DNA of 45,055 nt from CAYMPW01 sp964558505 (GCA_964558505.1 CAZLEI010000009.1:1-45055); one strand, 5' to 3'. Shown: positions 17,057-26,338, counted from the first letter of the stretch. The notes: generated by a model not told the origin, from the sequence alone. A program made the numbers and translations.

Positions 17057-18882
17057 GCACAGCATATCCGTTCGAGGCCGTCGTTGGTCTCGAGGATGCC
17101 AAACGCGCGCTCCTTTGCCTTGCCGCGGACCGCAGCATCTCGTCCGTCCTCATCAGAGGCCCGTCCGGAACCGCGAAGAGCGTGCTGGTCCGTTCCCTTC
17201 CGGATGCGGTGGGCAGGCGGACGATCAACGTCCCCTCCACAATATCCGACGAGCAGCTCTTCGGCGGCATAGATTTCGAGAAGGCCATAGAGAGCGGACG
17301 TGCCGATGTGCAGGGCGGGCTCCTTCAGCGCGCCGACGGCTGCATCCTCCTTTTGGACAATGCCAATCTGATGGACCCACGCAGGCTTTCGATGATATTG
17401 GACTGCCTGGACACCGGGGAGGTCATCGTGGAGCGCGAAGGAGTCTCCGCATCCTATCCGATCAGGGCATCTGTCGTGGCCACGATGGACCCTTTGGAAT
17501 CGGAGATGGGCGATGCGATCGCCGACAGATTCGACATCTGCGTCAGCACATATCAGCAGACCGACGGTGCCTCGAGGTCCCGCGTAGTATCGCGGGAGTC
17601 CGCATACCGTGACGACCCCGTCGGATTCCGCAACCTGTATTCTGGATCCGATTCCCGTGTCCGCAGGTCCGTGTCGGATGCCGAGCGCATCCTGCCGTCG
17701 GTCGTGATATCCGCGGACATGATATCCGCGATAACCGGGCTGTGCTCGGATCTGGGCGCAGAAGGCCATCGTGGGGACATCTCCACCGCCAGGGCCGCCG
17801 TTGCCCTGGCCGCCCTGTCGGGGAGGACCGAGGTGTCCGAGAAGGATGTGTCTGATGCAGCGGTCATGTGCCTGGCTCACAGGCGCGGGTCCGTCGTCCC
17901 GGAATGTTCCGCGGAAGGGTGCGAGACAGATGACGACGGGACCGACGACTACAGGAAGGAGGTGTTCGGCAAGAAGACCTCGGTGGTGGAGGTCCCCGAA
18001 GAGGAAGGAGAGGATGAGCCGGACGAGGCCGCAGAGCCAGAGGTGCCGGAGGCGGATGACAGGCGGATCAGTTTGGTGCGCGAGGTGATCGACCGGCTCG
18101 ACGCCATCGATGAGGCGGAGACACTGCACCTGCACGAGATCGCAGGTGCGAACCTCCGCAGGCATGACATCGTCGCAGGAGGCGGCTGGGGCAGGTATGC
18201 AGGATCGCGCATGCCGGCCGGAAAGGTGACGGACCCTGCCTTGGACGCCACCATACGCGCCGCCGCCCCCTATCAGCTGTCCAGGGCGTCACGCGGGCTC
18301 AGCATAACCATCGAGCCTCAGGACATCAGGGAGAAGGTACGCACACGCAGGGATGGCTGCTCATTCCTCTTCGTGGTGGACCTTAGCGGCTCTTCGGTGA
18401 ATGACAAGATGATATCGCATATGAACCGGGCGATAAAGGCCATGCTCAGGGACGGGTATGTGAACAGGGACAGGGTCGCCCTCATGACGTTCAACGAGCA
18501 CAGCGTCTACCTTCCGGTGCCGTTCACTCGCTCGGCGGAGAGCATATGCGCGGCATTGGAGCAATCCCCGGCGGGAGGATGCACGCCGCTGGGATTGGCA
18601 TTGCTCGAGGCGAGATCTTACATGTACAGCTATGTGCGGAGGAATCCGTTCGAGAGGTGCTTCGTAATGATGATGACCGACGGCGAGACCACCAAGTCCG
18701 TCATACCCGGGAACGAGGCGACGGTGGAGCTCAAGAAGATCGCCAAGGTCTGCAACGTACCCAACACCGAATGGGTCGTCATCGATACGAAGCTCGGCTA
18801 TTCCAGGCACAACAACGCGCGCCGCCTCGCCGCCCTGCTCGGTTCCAGGTACATGACATTGGACAGCCTGGCCGAGTTCTGA
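17038..18882 (+). CDS. Mg-chelatase subunit ChlD/BchD-like protein (AAA+ and VWA domains)
   Basis: 614 residues. N-terminal AAA+ domain has P-loop RGPSGTAKS (40-48), but the Walker B acidic pair reads LLLDNANLM: Asn108 replaces the catalytic Glu, so ATP hydrolysis is probably lost as in known ChlD. A strongly acidic linker (about 318-346, rich in E/D/P) follows. The C-terminal VWA domain has intact MIDAS residues: DLSGS (near 448), the Thr in GGCTPLG and the Asp in MMTDGE. Would form a ChlID motor complex with the upstream gene. Location next to the F430 operon, without ChlH or CobN, leaves its client chelatase open. Confidence 0.9.
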   Translation: MPEEPVSTAYPFEAVVGLEDAKRALLCLAADRSISSVLIRGPSGTAKSVLVRSLPDAVGRRTINVPSTISDEQLFGGIDFEKAIESGRADVQGGLLQRADGCILLLDNANLMDPRRLSMILDCLDTGEVIVEREGVSASYPIRASVVATMDPLESEMGDAIADRFDICVSTYQQTDGASRSRVVSRESAYRDDPVGFRNLYSGSDSRVRRSVSDAERILPSVVISADMISAITGLCSDLGAEGHRGDISTARAAVALAALSGRTEVSEKDVSDAAVMCLAHRRGSVVPECSAEGCETDDDGTDDYRKEVFGKKTSVVEVPEEEGEDEPDEAAEPEVPEADDRRISLVREVIDRLDAIDEAETLHLHEIAGANLRRHDIVAGGGWGRYAGSRMPAGKVTDPALDATIRAAAPYQLSRASRGLSITIEPQDIREKVRTRRDGCSFLFVVDLSGSSVNDKMISHMNRAIKAMLRDGYVNRDRVALMTFNEHSVYLPVPFTRSAESICAALEQSPAGGCTPLGLALLEARSYMYSYVRRNPFERCFVMMMTDGETTKSVIPGNEATVELKKIAKVCNVPNTEWVVIDTKLGYSRHNNARRLAALLGSRYMTLDSLAEF

Positions 18883-18904
18883 TCCGCCGTATTCCATGGC
18901 GGCC

Positions 18905-19402
18905 TCAGTTCAGGATGTATACGCTGTAGCTCAGGTATGCCGCTATGCAGAGCCATACTGCATACGGCAGCTGAAGCAAGGCGGCGGTCCTGTCCACGCG
19001 CAGGAACACGGCGATCATGGCGAACGTCGATATCATTATGGCGATCAACAGCACGAACGCCGCAAGATAGTACGACCCGATGAAGAACACAGGGCTCCAA
19101 GCGAGGTTCAGGGCGAACTGGGTCCCGAACACGATCAGCGACACCTTCCTGTATGCCACATCTCTGCGCGTGAGGACGATGTAGAGGGATATGCCCATGA
19201 GAGTGTACAGGACCGTCCATACGACTGAGAAAGTCCAACCTGGCGGATAGAAGTCTGGTTTGACGAAGGATGTGAAATCTCCGTAGATGCCGGATATCAC
19301 CCCGGACAGCATCCCTCCCCCTATGCACAATACCAGCGATGCTGACAGTATCCTGAGGTCGATGCCTCTTGTTATGTGGGTGTCATCTCCATCGGCGGCC
19401 AT
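18905..19402 (-). CDS. TspO/MBR family membrane protein
   Basis: 165 residues with five hydrophobic helices, the TspO/peripheral benzodiazepine receptor design. Diagnostic: KPDFYPPGWTFSVVWTVLY (the conserved P-x2-PPGW...W motif), FGTQFALNLAWSPVFF (N-x-x-W in helix 3), and a final helix ending in SYSVYILN. Family members bind tetrapyrroles and are linked to porphyrin handling or stress. ATG 19402 or 19408; TTATATA near 19430-19437 fits a leaderless transcript from 19408. Convergent with the ChlD-like gene 22 nt away, so independent transcription. Confidence 0.9.
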   Translation of the reverse strand: MAADGDDTHITRGIDLRILSASLVLCIGGGMLSGVISGIYGDFTSFVKPDFYPPGWTFSVVWTVLYTLMGISLYIVLTRRDVAYRKVSLIVFGTQFALNLAWSPVFFIGSYYLAAFVLLIAIMISTFAMIAVFLRVDRTAALLQLPYAVWLCIAAYLSYSVYILN

Positions 19403-19622
19403 GATCATCGGATTTAAATGCACCAATATGTATATAAGGATGTTTATGTGATGGCATCCCGGCGGCATAATCAGGGTCTGGCTGTTCGAAATTCAGCTGA
19501 TAAAACCGCCCTGTGTGGCTCGGATTTATCATGAATTCCGAAAACTGTCATTTCATGCAGTCTGGCTTTAATTTCTAGCAAGTAATCATTATATATTTGT
19601 GATTCCGCTAAGATATAGCAAG

Positions 19623-20150
19623 GTGAATACCTTGGAAACAATAGAGATCAAAAATTCTTGGCAGACTACACTCGTCATCGGCATACTGATGGTCCTGCTG
19701 GGCATCGTTGCCATACTGTACCCTGCCGGAGCGCTCAACATATTCATCATCCTCGTAGGTGTGATCCTGATAATCCTCGGACTCCTGGGGATCTACGAAT
19801 CCTATAAAGCGGGAGGATTCGGGCTCATCATCGGCGTCGTTGCCCTCGTGCTCGGTATCATCCTCGCTGTCGCGCCCAACCTCGTCGGGAACATAGCGAT
19901 CTACATCTTCGCATTCGTGATGATAATCTACGGGCTCATGACTGCACTCGGCAGCACGATGGTCCCCGGCATTCCGAAAAGCAGCAAGGCCGTGTCCATC
20001 GTCGTCGGTATCCTGATGATCGTCGTCGGTATCGTCTTCGTCATCTACGTAGGCACCGCGAAGGACCTCGTCATGTACATCGTCGGTGCGCTGTTCATCA
20101 TATCCGGTATCCTGAGTGTATACGAAGGGTACAAGATGATGAAGGCCTGA
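19623..20150 (+). CDS. HdeD/DUF308-like membrane protein
   Basis: 175 residues with six hydrophobic helices in three pairs, each with glycine-rich GI-LMV-LGIVAILYP or GILMIVVGIVFVIY-type sequence; WQTTLVIGILMVLLGI near the start is typical of HdeD (acid-resistance membrane protein) family members. Function outside enterobacteria is not established. GTG 19623 is the likely start (TATTATATAT about 27-35 nt upstream); in-frame GTG 19599 overlaps the TATA box and is unlikely. Monocistronic. Confidence 0.8.
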   Translation: MNTLETIEIKNSWQTTLVIGILMVLLGIVAILYPAGALNIFIILVGVILIILGLLGIYESYKAGGFGLIIGVVALVLGIILAVAPNLVGNIAIYIFAFVMIIYGLMTALGSTMVPGIPKSSKAVSIVVGILMIVVGIVFVIYVGTAKDLVMYIVGALFIISGILSVYEGYKMMKA

Positions 20151-20220
20151 AATTCAAAACTGCCCGGCGACGGGCAGTAAACCCCTTAACTTTTATCACA
20201 TACTTGCATGCCGTCTGTCG

Positions 20221-20853
20221 ATGGACGGCAGTTACGACACGGTTGCGGGCTTTCATGCGGCCGAGATCACGGTCAAAGGGTCGAGATTCATCGGGTGCAT
20301 CGCACCCTGCGGCGACGATGCTGCCCTTCATTCGCTTCTGGAGGATGTCCGCATGAAGCTCCCGGCGGCCACACACTACTGCTATGCCGCTCTCGTTGGG
20401 GGCGGTTCCCGCCAGGAGCGTTTCAGCGATAACGGCGAGCCCTCCGGGACGGCCGGACGGCCGATCCTCTCGGTCATCAGGGGATCCGGCCTTGCAGATG
20501 TCGCGATAGTGGTTGTCCGTTATTTCGGAGGCACCCTGCTGGGCACTGGCGGGCTCGTTCAGGCGTACACCGAATCATCGAAACTGGCCATGTCAGGCTC
20601 TGAGAGGGTGCGCATGGAGCTCTGCCGCACATTCGCATTCCGTCTGGATTATTCGCAGTACGGCAGGTTCGAGAGCATATTCAGGGACCTTGCCGCCTGC
20701 GGACCGGAAGTGGTGTTCGCCGAGGCGGTGGAGGTGTCCGTCAGCGTGCGCGATGCCGATTCGGACAGGGCATTCGCCGCGATAATGGAGATAGTCAAGG
20801 ACAAGGTACCTGTGCGCGACATCGGCGTGGGATACAAACCAATCAACTTATAA
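20221..20853 (+). CDS. YigZ/IMPACT (UPF0029) family protein
   Basis: 210 residues. The N-terminal UPF0029 domain has KGSRFIGCIAP, THYCYAALVGG, the signature SDNGEPSGTAGRPIL and VVVRYFGGTLLGTGGLVQAY; a shorter C-terminal domain (DUF1949-like, from about residue 135) completes the bacterial/archaeal YigZ layout. The biochemical role is unsettled; eukaryotic IMPACT modulates translation stress signalling. ATG 20221 follows TTTTATC by 24-30 nt (leaderless). Ends with TAA, one of only two TAA stops here, and that stop lies inside the TATA box of the next gene. Confidence 0.92.
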   Translation: MDGSYDTVAGFHAAEITVKGSRFIGCIAPCGDDAALHSLLEDVRMKLPAATHYCYAALVGGGSRQERFSDNGEPSGTAGRPILSVIRGSGLADVAIVVVRYFGGTLLGTGGLVQAYTESSKLAMSGSERVRMELCRTFAFRLDYSQYGRFESIFRDLAACGPEVVFAEAVEVSVSVRDADSDRAFAAIMEIVKDKVPVRDIGVGYKPINL

Positions 20854-20874
20854 TGACACAATAATCGCCCATCC

Positions 20875-21678
20875 ATGGAAGAGAATGCCCTCCTGCTCAA
20901 GAATGTCTCAGTCGTCCGCGACGGCAACAGGATACTCGACAGCGTGGACCTCAGCATCCGCAACGGCGAGAACGTGGCCGTGATCGGGCCCAACGGGTCC
21001 GGGAAGACCACGCTCATGAAACTTCTGAGAGGGGATATACTCCCGTACTACGATGAGGACTCCCCTGCGGTCTTCAGGCTGTTCGGTCAGGACCTGTGGG
21101 ACATCTTCGACATACGCAGCAGGATGGGACTGGTGTCCATGGACCTTCAATCCGGTTTCTCCGATGATACGCTGGTCTCGGAGGCCATACTGTCAGGTTA
21201 CTTCAGCAGCCTCGATGTGTTCAGGAACCATGACGTCACGGAGGACATGATGCGCGCCGTACTCGATTCCGCCACCCGCATGGGGCTCGACGGTCTCCTG
21301 GACCGCGAGCTCGGCAAGCTCTCCCTCGGGGAGATGAGGCGCACGCTCATCGCCAGGGCGCTCATAACCGAGCCCGGCCTCCTCGTGCTCGACGAGCCGA
21401 TGACAGGACTCGACATCGTCATGAAATCGAGATTCCGCCGTATGTTCGATATCTTGATAGGCAACGGCGTCAGTATCGTCATGATAACGCATGACCTCGA
21501 GGAGATCCCGTCGAAGGTGGAGCGGGTGGTAATGATGAAGGAAGGCAAGGTTTTCGCAGACGGTCCGAAGCAGGAGCTCTTGACATCTGGCAACCTGTCG
21601 GAACTGTTCGAAGCAGAGATCTCTGTGGAATCGGACGGGATGTCGTACCATATGAGCCTCGATGAGGGGTCATCATGA
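20875..21678 (+). CDS. ABC transporter-type ATPase, stand-alone (YlmA/ModF-like)
   Basis: 267 residues with all ABC motifs: Walker A GPNGSGKTT (residues 38-46), Q-loop region VSMDLQSGF, signature LSLGEMRR (a variant of LSGGQ), Walker B LLVLDEP, D-loop GLDIVMKS and switch His in ITHDLEEI. No permease or binding protein adjoins, and architecture and motifs recall cytosolic YlmA/ModF-type ATPases. TTATAA at 20848-20853 gives a leaderless start at 20875. ATGA overlap with the zinc-ribbon gene downstream suggests a functional pair. Confidence 0.85.
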   Translation: MEENALLLKNVSVVRDGNRILDSVDLSIRNGENVAVIGPNGSGKTTLMKLLRGDILPYYDEDSPAVFRLFGQDLWDIFDIRSRMGLVSMDLQSGFSDDTLVSEAILSGYFSSLDVFRNHDVTEDMMRAVLDSATRMGLDGLLDRELGKLSLGEMRRTLIARALITEPGLLVLDEPMTGLDIVMKSRFRRMFDILIGNGVSIVMITHDLEEIPSKVERVVMMKEGKVFADGPKQELLTSGNLSELFEAEISVESDGMSYHMSLDEGSS

Positions 21679-22175
21679 CCTATCGCTGCTCGGAATGCGG
21701 TTCGACCGTTCCTAACGATGCGGATTTCTGCTTCTCGTGCGGGGCGGACAAGAGCAAGCTCTATCGTGACGATCCGAGCGGGACCGAGATCGCATACTGC
21801 CCCAAGTGCGGGGTCAGGGTCGACGCGGATGTTGGCAACTGCCCTCAATGCGGGGAGCCCGTAAGGACATTATCATTCTCCAGGCCGGTTAAGAATGCCT
21901 TCCTGGCCTTGGCCGCAGGCATAATACCCGGATTCGTCGATGTCCATGGCATCGGACATCTGGTCCTCGGGAAGTACAGGCGCGCGGCGGTGTTCCTCGG
22001 TCTGTCTGCTGTCATCAATTTGATGAAGTACATGTTCATGTTCGGAGGCGGCCCGGCGTTCCTGTACTACACGTTCACGTTCCTTTCGCTGACGGTGTTC
22101 CTGGTGCAGATGCTGGACCTTTTCAACATCGTGAACGGCGGCCAGGGGCTCCGGTTCAATCTGCCGAAACCGTGA
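21675..22175 (+). CDS. Double zinc-ribbon membrane protein
   Basis: 166 residues. Two zinc ribbons: CSECGSTVPNDADFCFSCG (5-23) and CPKCGVRVDADVGNCPQCG (39-57). The C-terminal half has three hydrophobic segments with NAFLALAAGIIPGFVDVHGIGHLVLGK resembling TM2-like/small membrane domains in zinc-ribbon proteins. Translationally coupled to the ABC ATPase (ATGA), so it may recruit or anchor that ATPase at the membrane; that is inference. Confidence 0.75.
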   Translation: MTYRCSECGSTVPNDADFCFSCGADKSKLYRDDPSGTEIAYCPKCGVRVDADVGNCPQCGEPVRTLSFSRPVKNAFLALAAGIIPGFVDVHGIGHLVLGKYRRAAVFLGLSAVINLMKYMFMFGGGPAFLYYTFTFLSLTVFLVQMLDLFNIVNGGQGLRFNLPKP

Positions 22176-22568
22176 TCATCTCGCCGTGTGGGAGACGAGG
22201 GTGAGCCTCTCCTCGCAGATTATCCCCATGGACCACAGCTGGCGCCTCACGTCGCGCACGACCATGCCGTCGGGTCCGACGTAGGCGATGTGGCTGCCGC
22301 CGCACAGGTCGGAACGGTACACATCGGTCTCCACTGGACGTCCGCGGATGTCCAAGGTCTCCTTCCCGGACCTAACGAGCCTCGACAGGTCGAACAGGCC
22401 GTTGCGGAAGGATACATTGCCGACCACGGTGTCCTCTTCAGAGCCGTTGACGGAGAACAGTATGGAATCCCCGTCGCGGGAGATGTCCTCGTACACCTTC
22501 TCGGATTCTTCCACTGTGCCCTTGTCGGAAATCCATTTCTCGTATGCATACACAGATCTCATGGGCAT
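22176..22568 (-). CDS. Unrecognised protein, 130 aa
   Basis: No family recognised. It is a soluble, mixed alpha/beta, acidic-to-neutral protein: RSVYAYEKWISDKGTVEESEKVYEDI near the start, SVNGSEEDTVVGNVSFRNGLFDL in the middle, YRSDLCGGSHIAYVGPDGMVVRDVRR toward the end. No membrane segment or cofactor motif. ATG 22568 or 22562. Its stop abuts the stop of the convergent zinc-ribbon gene with no gap. Coding character is supported by GC-rich third positions across the frame. Confidence 0.65.
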   Translation of the reverse strand: MPMRSVYAYEKWISDKGTVEESEKVYEDISRDGDSILFSVNGSEEDTVVGNVSFRNGLFDLSRLVRSGKETLDIRGRPVETDVYRSDLCGGSHIAYVGPDGMVVRDVRRQLWSMGIICEERLTLVSHTAR

Positions 22569-22593
22569 CCAATCTTTTTCCGCGATGATAATG

Positions 22594-23712
22594 TTAACGC
22601 AACGGCAGGATGTGACGTCCGGTCACCATGAGCACCCATTTGCTTGTGGCATAATAGATCATGACCAGCGATCCTGCCGTGACCAGCATCCCGGACAGCC
22701 CTATGTCGGACAGAGGCAGGAGATTGATGAGATATCCCGCGGACATCGTCAGGCTCGCCAGGGTCAGGACGGCCTCCTTCCGGAAGGCGAAGGCAAGAAC
22801 AGAGGACAGCAGGACAAGGCCGATCACCGAGCTTATGATAGGGCTATACTGGAATCCCATCAACGTGATGGTCGAGAACATCAGGGAATCCAGCGAGAAC
22901 AGGAGCATCATGAGCCCCTCGGGGATTATCCCGGACATGAGCGCGTACGAGGCGAAGGCCATCGCGGTCAGCGAGACTATCGCCAGCCCTATGCAGTAGG
23001 CGGCCGCGACATCACCGGATTCGAAGTATCCTACGCCGGCGAGCGTGCCGCACAGCCCGAAGACCGTCAGTCCCGCGATCGCGGTTATCTCGTAAGGTCT
23101 GTCGGCGGTCTCGGCCACCGTGCGGCCGTGGTTGAGGGTTATGCGGAGGATATTCCTCCCCGTCTCGCTGATGATTATGCAGCCGAAAGCGTAGTATGTG
23201 AACAATGTGCCCGCTATCAGCAGGAACACTCCGCACACGAGATCGTGCTGAAGGCCCTTGAACGCCCATGGCAGTGCGATACCGACCGCCGCGGATAATG
23301 ACCCCGATCCCACGAGCCAGTTGCGTTTGTGGAGCGACAGGATGCCGGACACGGATATGGAGAACGAGAACATCACGTCCACCGCCCAGTACCCGGATGT
23401 GTTGGTGTCGATGGCCGTTATCGAGAATATGAGCGCGGAGAGGCCGATCAGCAGAACGGTCATCCCCTCGGTTATCAGATGCTTCGAGAACGAATGGAAT
23501 GCCAATGCGATGATGAGGAGCGACAGGATGAGCCTGGTCATCCAGTAGGACTCGTTGTCGATGTGCAGGGTGCCGAAGACCTGGTTGAGGTAGTAGGCTC
23601 CAGCGATCAGCATCATCGTGCCTATCATCAGGAACGCTGCCACGGACAGGAACATGGATCTGTTCTCTTCTTCGAGCACTTTCAGGTCATTACCGGAATC
23701 GATATCGTTCAT
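22594..23712 (-). CDS. Polytopic membrane protein, tandem paralogue B
   Basis: 372 residues, about 10-11 hydrophobic helices, no recognised family. Two internal halves each contain an EG(M/L)xxLLxxLxx motif (LITEGMTVLLIGLSALIFS and IIPEGLMMLLFSLDSLMFS), indicating an internal duplication. It shares these motifs and overall length with the gene just upstream (23714-24832), so the two are paralogues and probably a heteromeric pair. ATG 23712, with GAGG 9 nt before it, lies one base after the upstream stop; ATG 23727 would overlap by 14 nt. Ends in TAA. Confidence 0.7.
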   Translation of the reverse strand: MNDIDSGNDLKVLEEENRSMFLSVAAFLMIGTMMLIAGAYYLNQVFGTLHIDNESYWMTRLILSLLIIALAFHSFSKHLITEGMTVLLIGLSALIFSITAIDTNTSGYWAVDVMFSFSISVSGILSLHKRNWLVGSGSLSAAVGIALPWAFKGLQHDLVCGVFLLIAGTLFTYYAFGCIIISETGRNILRITLNHGRTVAETADRPYEITAIAGLTVFGLCGTLAGVGYFESGDVAAAYCIGLAIVSLTAMAFASYALMSGIIPEGLMMLLFSLDSLMFSTITLMGFQYSPIISSVIGLVLLSSVLAFAFRKEAVLTLASLTMSAGYLINLLPLSDIGLSGMLVTAGSLVMIYYATSKWVLMVTGRHILPLR

Positions 23713-23713
23713 C

Positions 23714-24832
23714 TCAATCTGCCTCATTCCTCAAGAAGGGCACGTGTGCCCCGGTATCATAATGGATCCACGCGCCGATCGCGCAGTATCCCGCGATTAT
23801 CTTCAAGCACATTATCAGAAGTTCTACCCATGCCGCATCGTGGGTGAAGTAATCGCTGAAGAACACGACGAACAGCAGAAGGGATGTCGCAACGAGGAGA
23901 TATTCCCTCTTCATGGCGAATCCGACGGCGATCGGGACGAACACGAACGACATCAGGAGGCCGAGCAGATGGAACTGCCCGGTGCCCATGAGGTATATCG
24001 CCGCCGTGATGCCGGTGATGACGGACACGACGAGCATCATCATGCCCTCCCCGGTCATGCCGCGGTCGAGCGCATATATGCCGAATGCGGCCACCGTCAG
24101 CGACATGATGATCTTCGTCATGTACACGATCAGCCCCTTATCCCCGACGATCGCCACATCATATCCCAGCACCATGGACAGGAACGTGAAGCACAGGATC
24201 CCCGCAGTCGCTATCAGCACGTGCGGGTACCCATGGGCGGGCACATCGCGAACCGGCCCGTCCGACACGCCGGTCCCGCGCCCAGAACATGAGCGCAGCA
24301 TGTTGATGACACCCACGGCCATGAGCATGGCCCCGGACAGTGCTACCAGGATGCCGGATATCGTCCAATGCACGTGATCGACCGCGAACACCGATATTGC
24401 GCATCCCAGGGTGAATACGGCGGTCGAGAGCGCATACGCGCGCTCCCCTCTCGAATGGAAGATGTACGTGCAGACCGCGTAACCAACCGTCGGACAGAGA
24501 TAGATCAGCATATCGGACACGCTGAACACCAGCATCTCGGTCACCCCTATGACTATCGCGGAAAGTCCGCTGAGCAGGAACAGCATGCCCTCGGTTATCA
24601 TGCGCTGCCTGAATGCGACCAGCGAGATGAGGATCGCCATCATGGCCAAGGCCATCCTCAGGAGAAGGTACACGCTGCCGTTGTATCCGTTGGGGTGCAT
24701 GAGGTCGATCTGCCCGTAGCCGATGAGGACGTTCAGTGCCCCGAGGACGATTACGGCCACTGTGGAGATGAGCAGACGGGGGCCGCCGGTACCATAGAAT
24801 CCGTATTGCAGGTCGGCCAAAATTTCTCCCAT
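23714..24832 (-). CDS. Polytopic membrane protein, tandem paralogue A
   Basis: 372 residues, about 10-11 hydrophobic helices. Repeated motifs MITEGMLFLLSGLSAIVIG and MTGEGMMMLVVSVITGITA sit at equivalent positions of two halves, as in the following gene. No pore signature, cofactor site or soluble domain recognised. ATG 24832 is favoured: TTTTTTTAAG lies about 20-28 nt upstream and the first helix follows a short amphipathic start; longer in-frame starts run into rfcL antisense sequence. Divergent from rfcL with an 82-nt intergenic region. Confidence 0.7.
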   Translation of the reverse strand: MGEILADLQYGFYGTGGPRLLISTVAVIVLGALNVLIGYGQIDLMHPNGYNGSVYLLLRMALAMMAILISLVAFRQRMITEGMLFLLSGLSAIVIGVTEMLVFSVSDMLIYLCPTVGYAVCTYIFHSRGERAYALSTAVFTLGCAISVFAVDHVHWTISGILVALSGAMLMAVGVINMLRSCSGRGTGVSDGPVRDVPAHGYPHVLIATAGILCFTFLSMVLGYDVAIVGDKGLIVYMTKIIMSLTVAAFGIYALDRGMTGEGMMMLVVSVITGITAAIYLMGTGQFHLLGLLMSFVFVPIAVGFAMKREYLLVATSLLLFVVFFSDYFTHDAAWVELLIMCLKIIAGYCAIGAWIHYDTGAHVPFLRNEAD

Positions 24833-24914
24833 GGTATCGAAGAGCCTCTTTCTTAAAAAAATCATCGGCATGCATGGGGCAATCTTTTTCATCGGTCCCG
24901 CCGTACAGGCAGGC

Positions 24915-26330
24915 ATGTCCCTGGATTGGACCGAGAAATACAGGCCGAAGTCGCTCTCGCAGGTCGTGGGCAACCCCTCGTCGGTGACAGAGCTCAGGGA
25001 CTGGGCGGAATCATGGGACCGCGGGACCCCCAAGAAGCGCGCCGTGGTACTGATGGGACCTCCCGGGGTCGGCAAGACCACGTCCGCAGAGGCATTGGCG
25101 GCCGATATGGGCTGGGGCATAGTCGAGATGAACGCCTCCGACCAGCGCACCGGCGATGCGATAAAGAAGATAGCCCTCCGCGGGGCAGACACGCAGACAT
25201 TCGACGATTCCGGGAACTATCTGCGCACTTCGGAGGGGAAGAGGAAGCTCATAGTCCTGGACGAGGCGGACAGCCTGTTCGGACGCGAGGACCGCGGCGC
25301 GCTGCCCGCGATAACCGAGCTGATCAGGGAGACCAAGCAGCCCGTGATCCTCATCGTCAATGATTTCTACGCACTGAGCCGCAAGAGCTCGGTGATCAAG
25401 TCGGATACATTGCAGATACAGTTCAGGAGGCCGCCCGCCTCCACCATAACCAAGGCGCTGGGCAAGGTCGCCGCCGCCGAGGGCATCAACATCGGGGACA
25501 TGGCCCTGAAGAAGATAGCCGAGAACTCGAACGGCGACATACGCGCAGCCGTCCGCGACCTCGAATCCCAGTCGATGGGGCGCGCATCCGTCACATCGGA
25601 GGATCTGACGGACATGTCCGAGAGGGTCGTCAGGAAGGACATATACGATCTGATGTACACCATGTTCCGCAAAGGGGACGCGATGGGGGCCAGGAATCAG
25701 ATGAAGAACATCGACGAGACCCCCGAGACCATACTCCTGTGGGTGGACGAGAACCTTCCGTACGAGTACCGCGACACCGGGGACCTGGTCCGCGGATACG
25801 AGAAGCTTGCCCGTGCGGATGTGTTCCTGGGCAGGGTGTTCAGACGCCAGTACTATGGTCTCTGGTCGTATGCAGGGGATATGATGACCGCAGGTGTGAC
25901 GTCCGCCAGGCGCACCAAGCCAAGCGGAGGCGACAGGATCAAGTTCCCGTCTTACATGATGAAGATGTCCCGCACCAAGGGGATGAGGGCGATGAAGTCC
26001 GCCGTGTGCCTGAAGCTCTCGGTCCTGATGCACACATCCACGGCCAGGGTCGCCAACGATGTGCTGCCGTCGCTGAAGCTCATGCTGAAGAACGATCCGG
26101 AGCTGAGGTCGTCGCTGGCGGCGGCGGCCATGCTGGAGCCCGAGGAGCTGGCGTTCCTGATGGACGACAAGATGGATTCCGCTGCCGTCAAGGCCGCGTT
26201 CGCATCCCGGGGGAAACCGGGTCCTGCCGAAGAGACGACGACCGTGGCCTCCAAGGCCGAGGCCCCGGCATCGGCCAAAGCGGCCCCCAAGGCGCCTCCG
26301 AAAACGCAGAAGAACCTTTTCGATTTCTGA
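24915..26330 (+). CDS. rfcL: Replication factor C large subunit
   Basis: A 471-residue clamp-loader subunit that opens the PCNA ring with RfcS. Starts DWTEKYRPKSLSQVVGN, the RFC box near the N-terminus. Walker A is GPPGVGKTT, Walker B VLDEAD; the C-terminal third is helical and ends with an Ala/Pro/Lys-rich tail and a PCNA-binding motif (QKNLFDF, a PIP box) at the last residues. ATG 24915 matches the family start. Followed by taw1 after 8 nt. Confidence 0.96.
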   Translation: MSLDWTEKYRPKSLSQVVGNPSSVTELRDWAESWDRGTPKKRAVVLMGPPGVGKTTSAEALAADMGWGIVEMNASDQRTGDAIKKIALRGADTQTFDDSGNYLRTSEGKRKLIVLDEADSLFGREDRGALPAITELIRETKQPVILIVNDFYALSRKSSVIKSDTLQIQFRRPPASTITKALGKVAAAEGINIGDMALKKIAENSNGDIRAAVRDLESQSMGRASVTSEDLTDMSERVVRKDIYDLMYTMFRKGDAMGARNQMKNIDETPETILLWVDENLPYEYRDTGDLVRGYEKLARADVFLGRVFRRQYYGLWSYAGDMMTAGVTSARRTKPSGGDRIKFPSYMMKMSRTKGMRAMKSAVCLKLSVLMHTSTARVANDVLPSLKLMLKNDPELRSSLAAAAMLEPEELAFLMDDKMDSAAVKAAFASRGKPGPAEETTTVASKAEAPASAKAAPKAPPKTQKNLFDF

Positions 26331-26338
26331 GTGATCAC

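Noticed and set aside
16525..18165. 546-codon ORF antisense to the chlI/chlD-like genes
   Set aside because: A shadow of GC-rich coding DNA; the sense strand encodes clear AAA+ motifs and the antisense product shows no domain.
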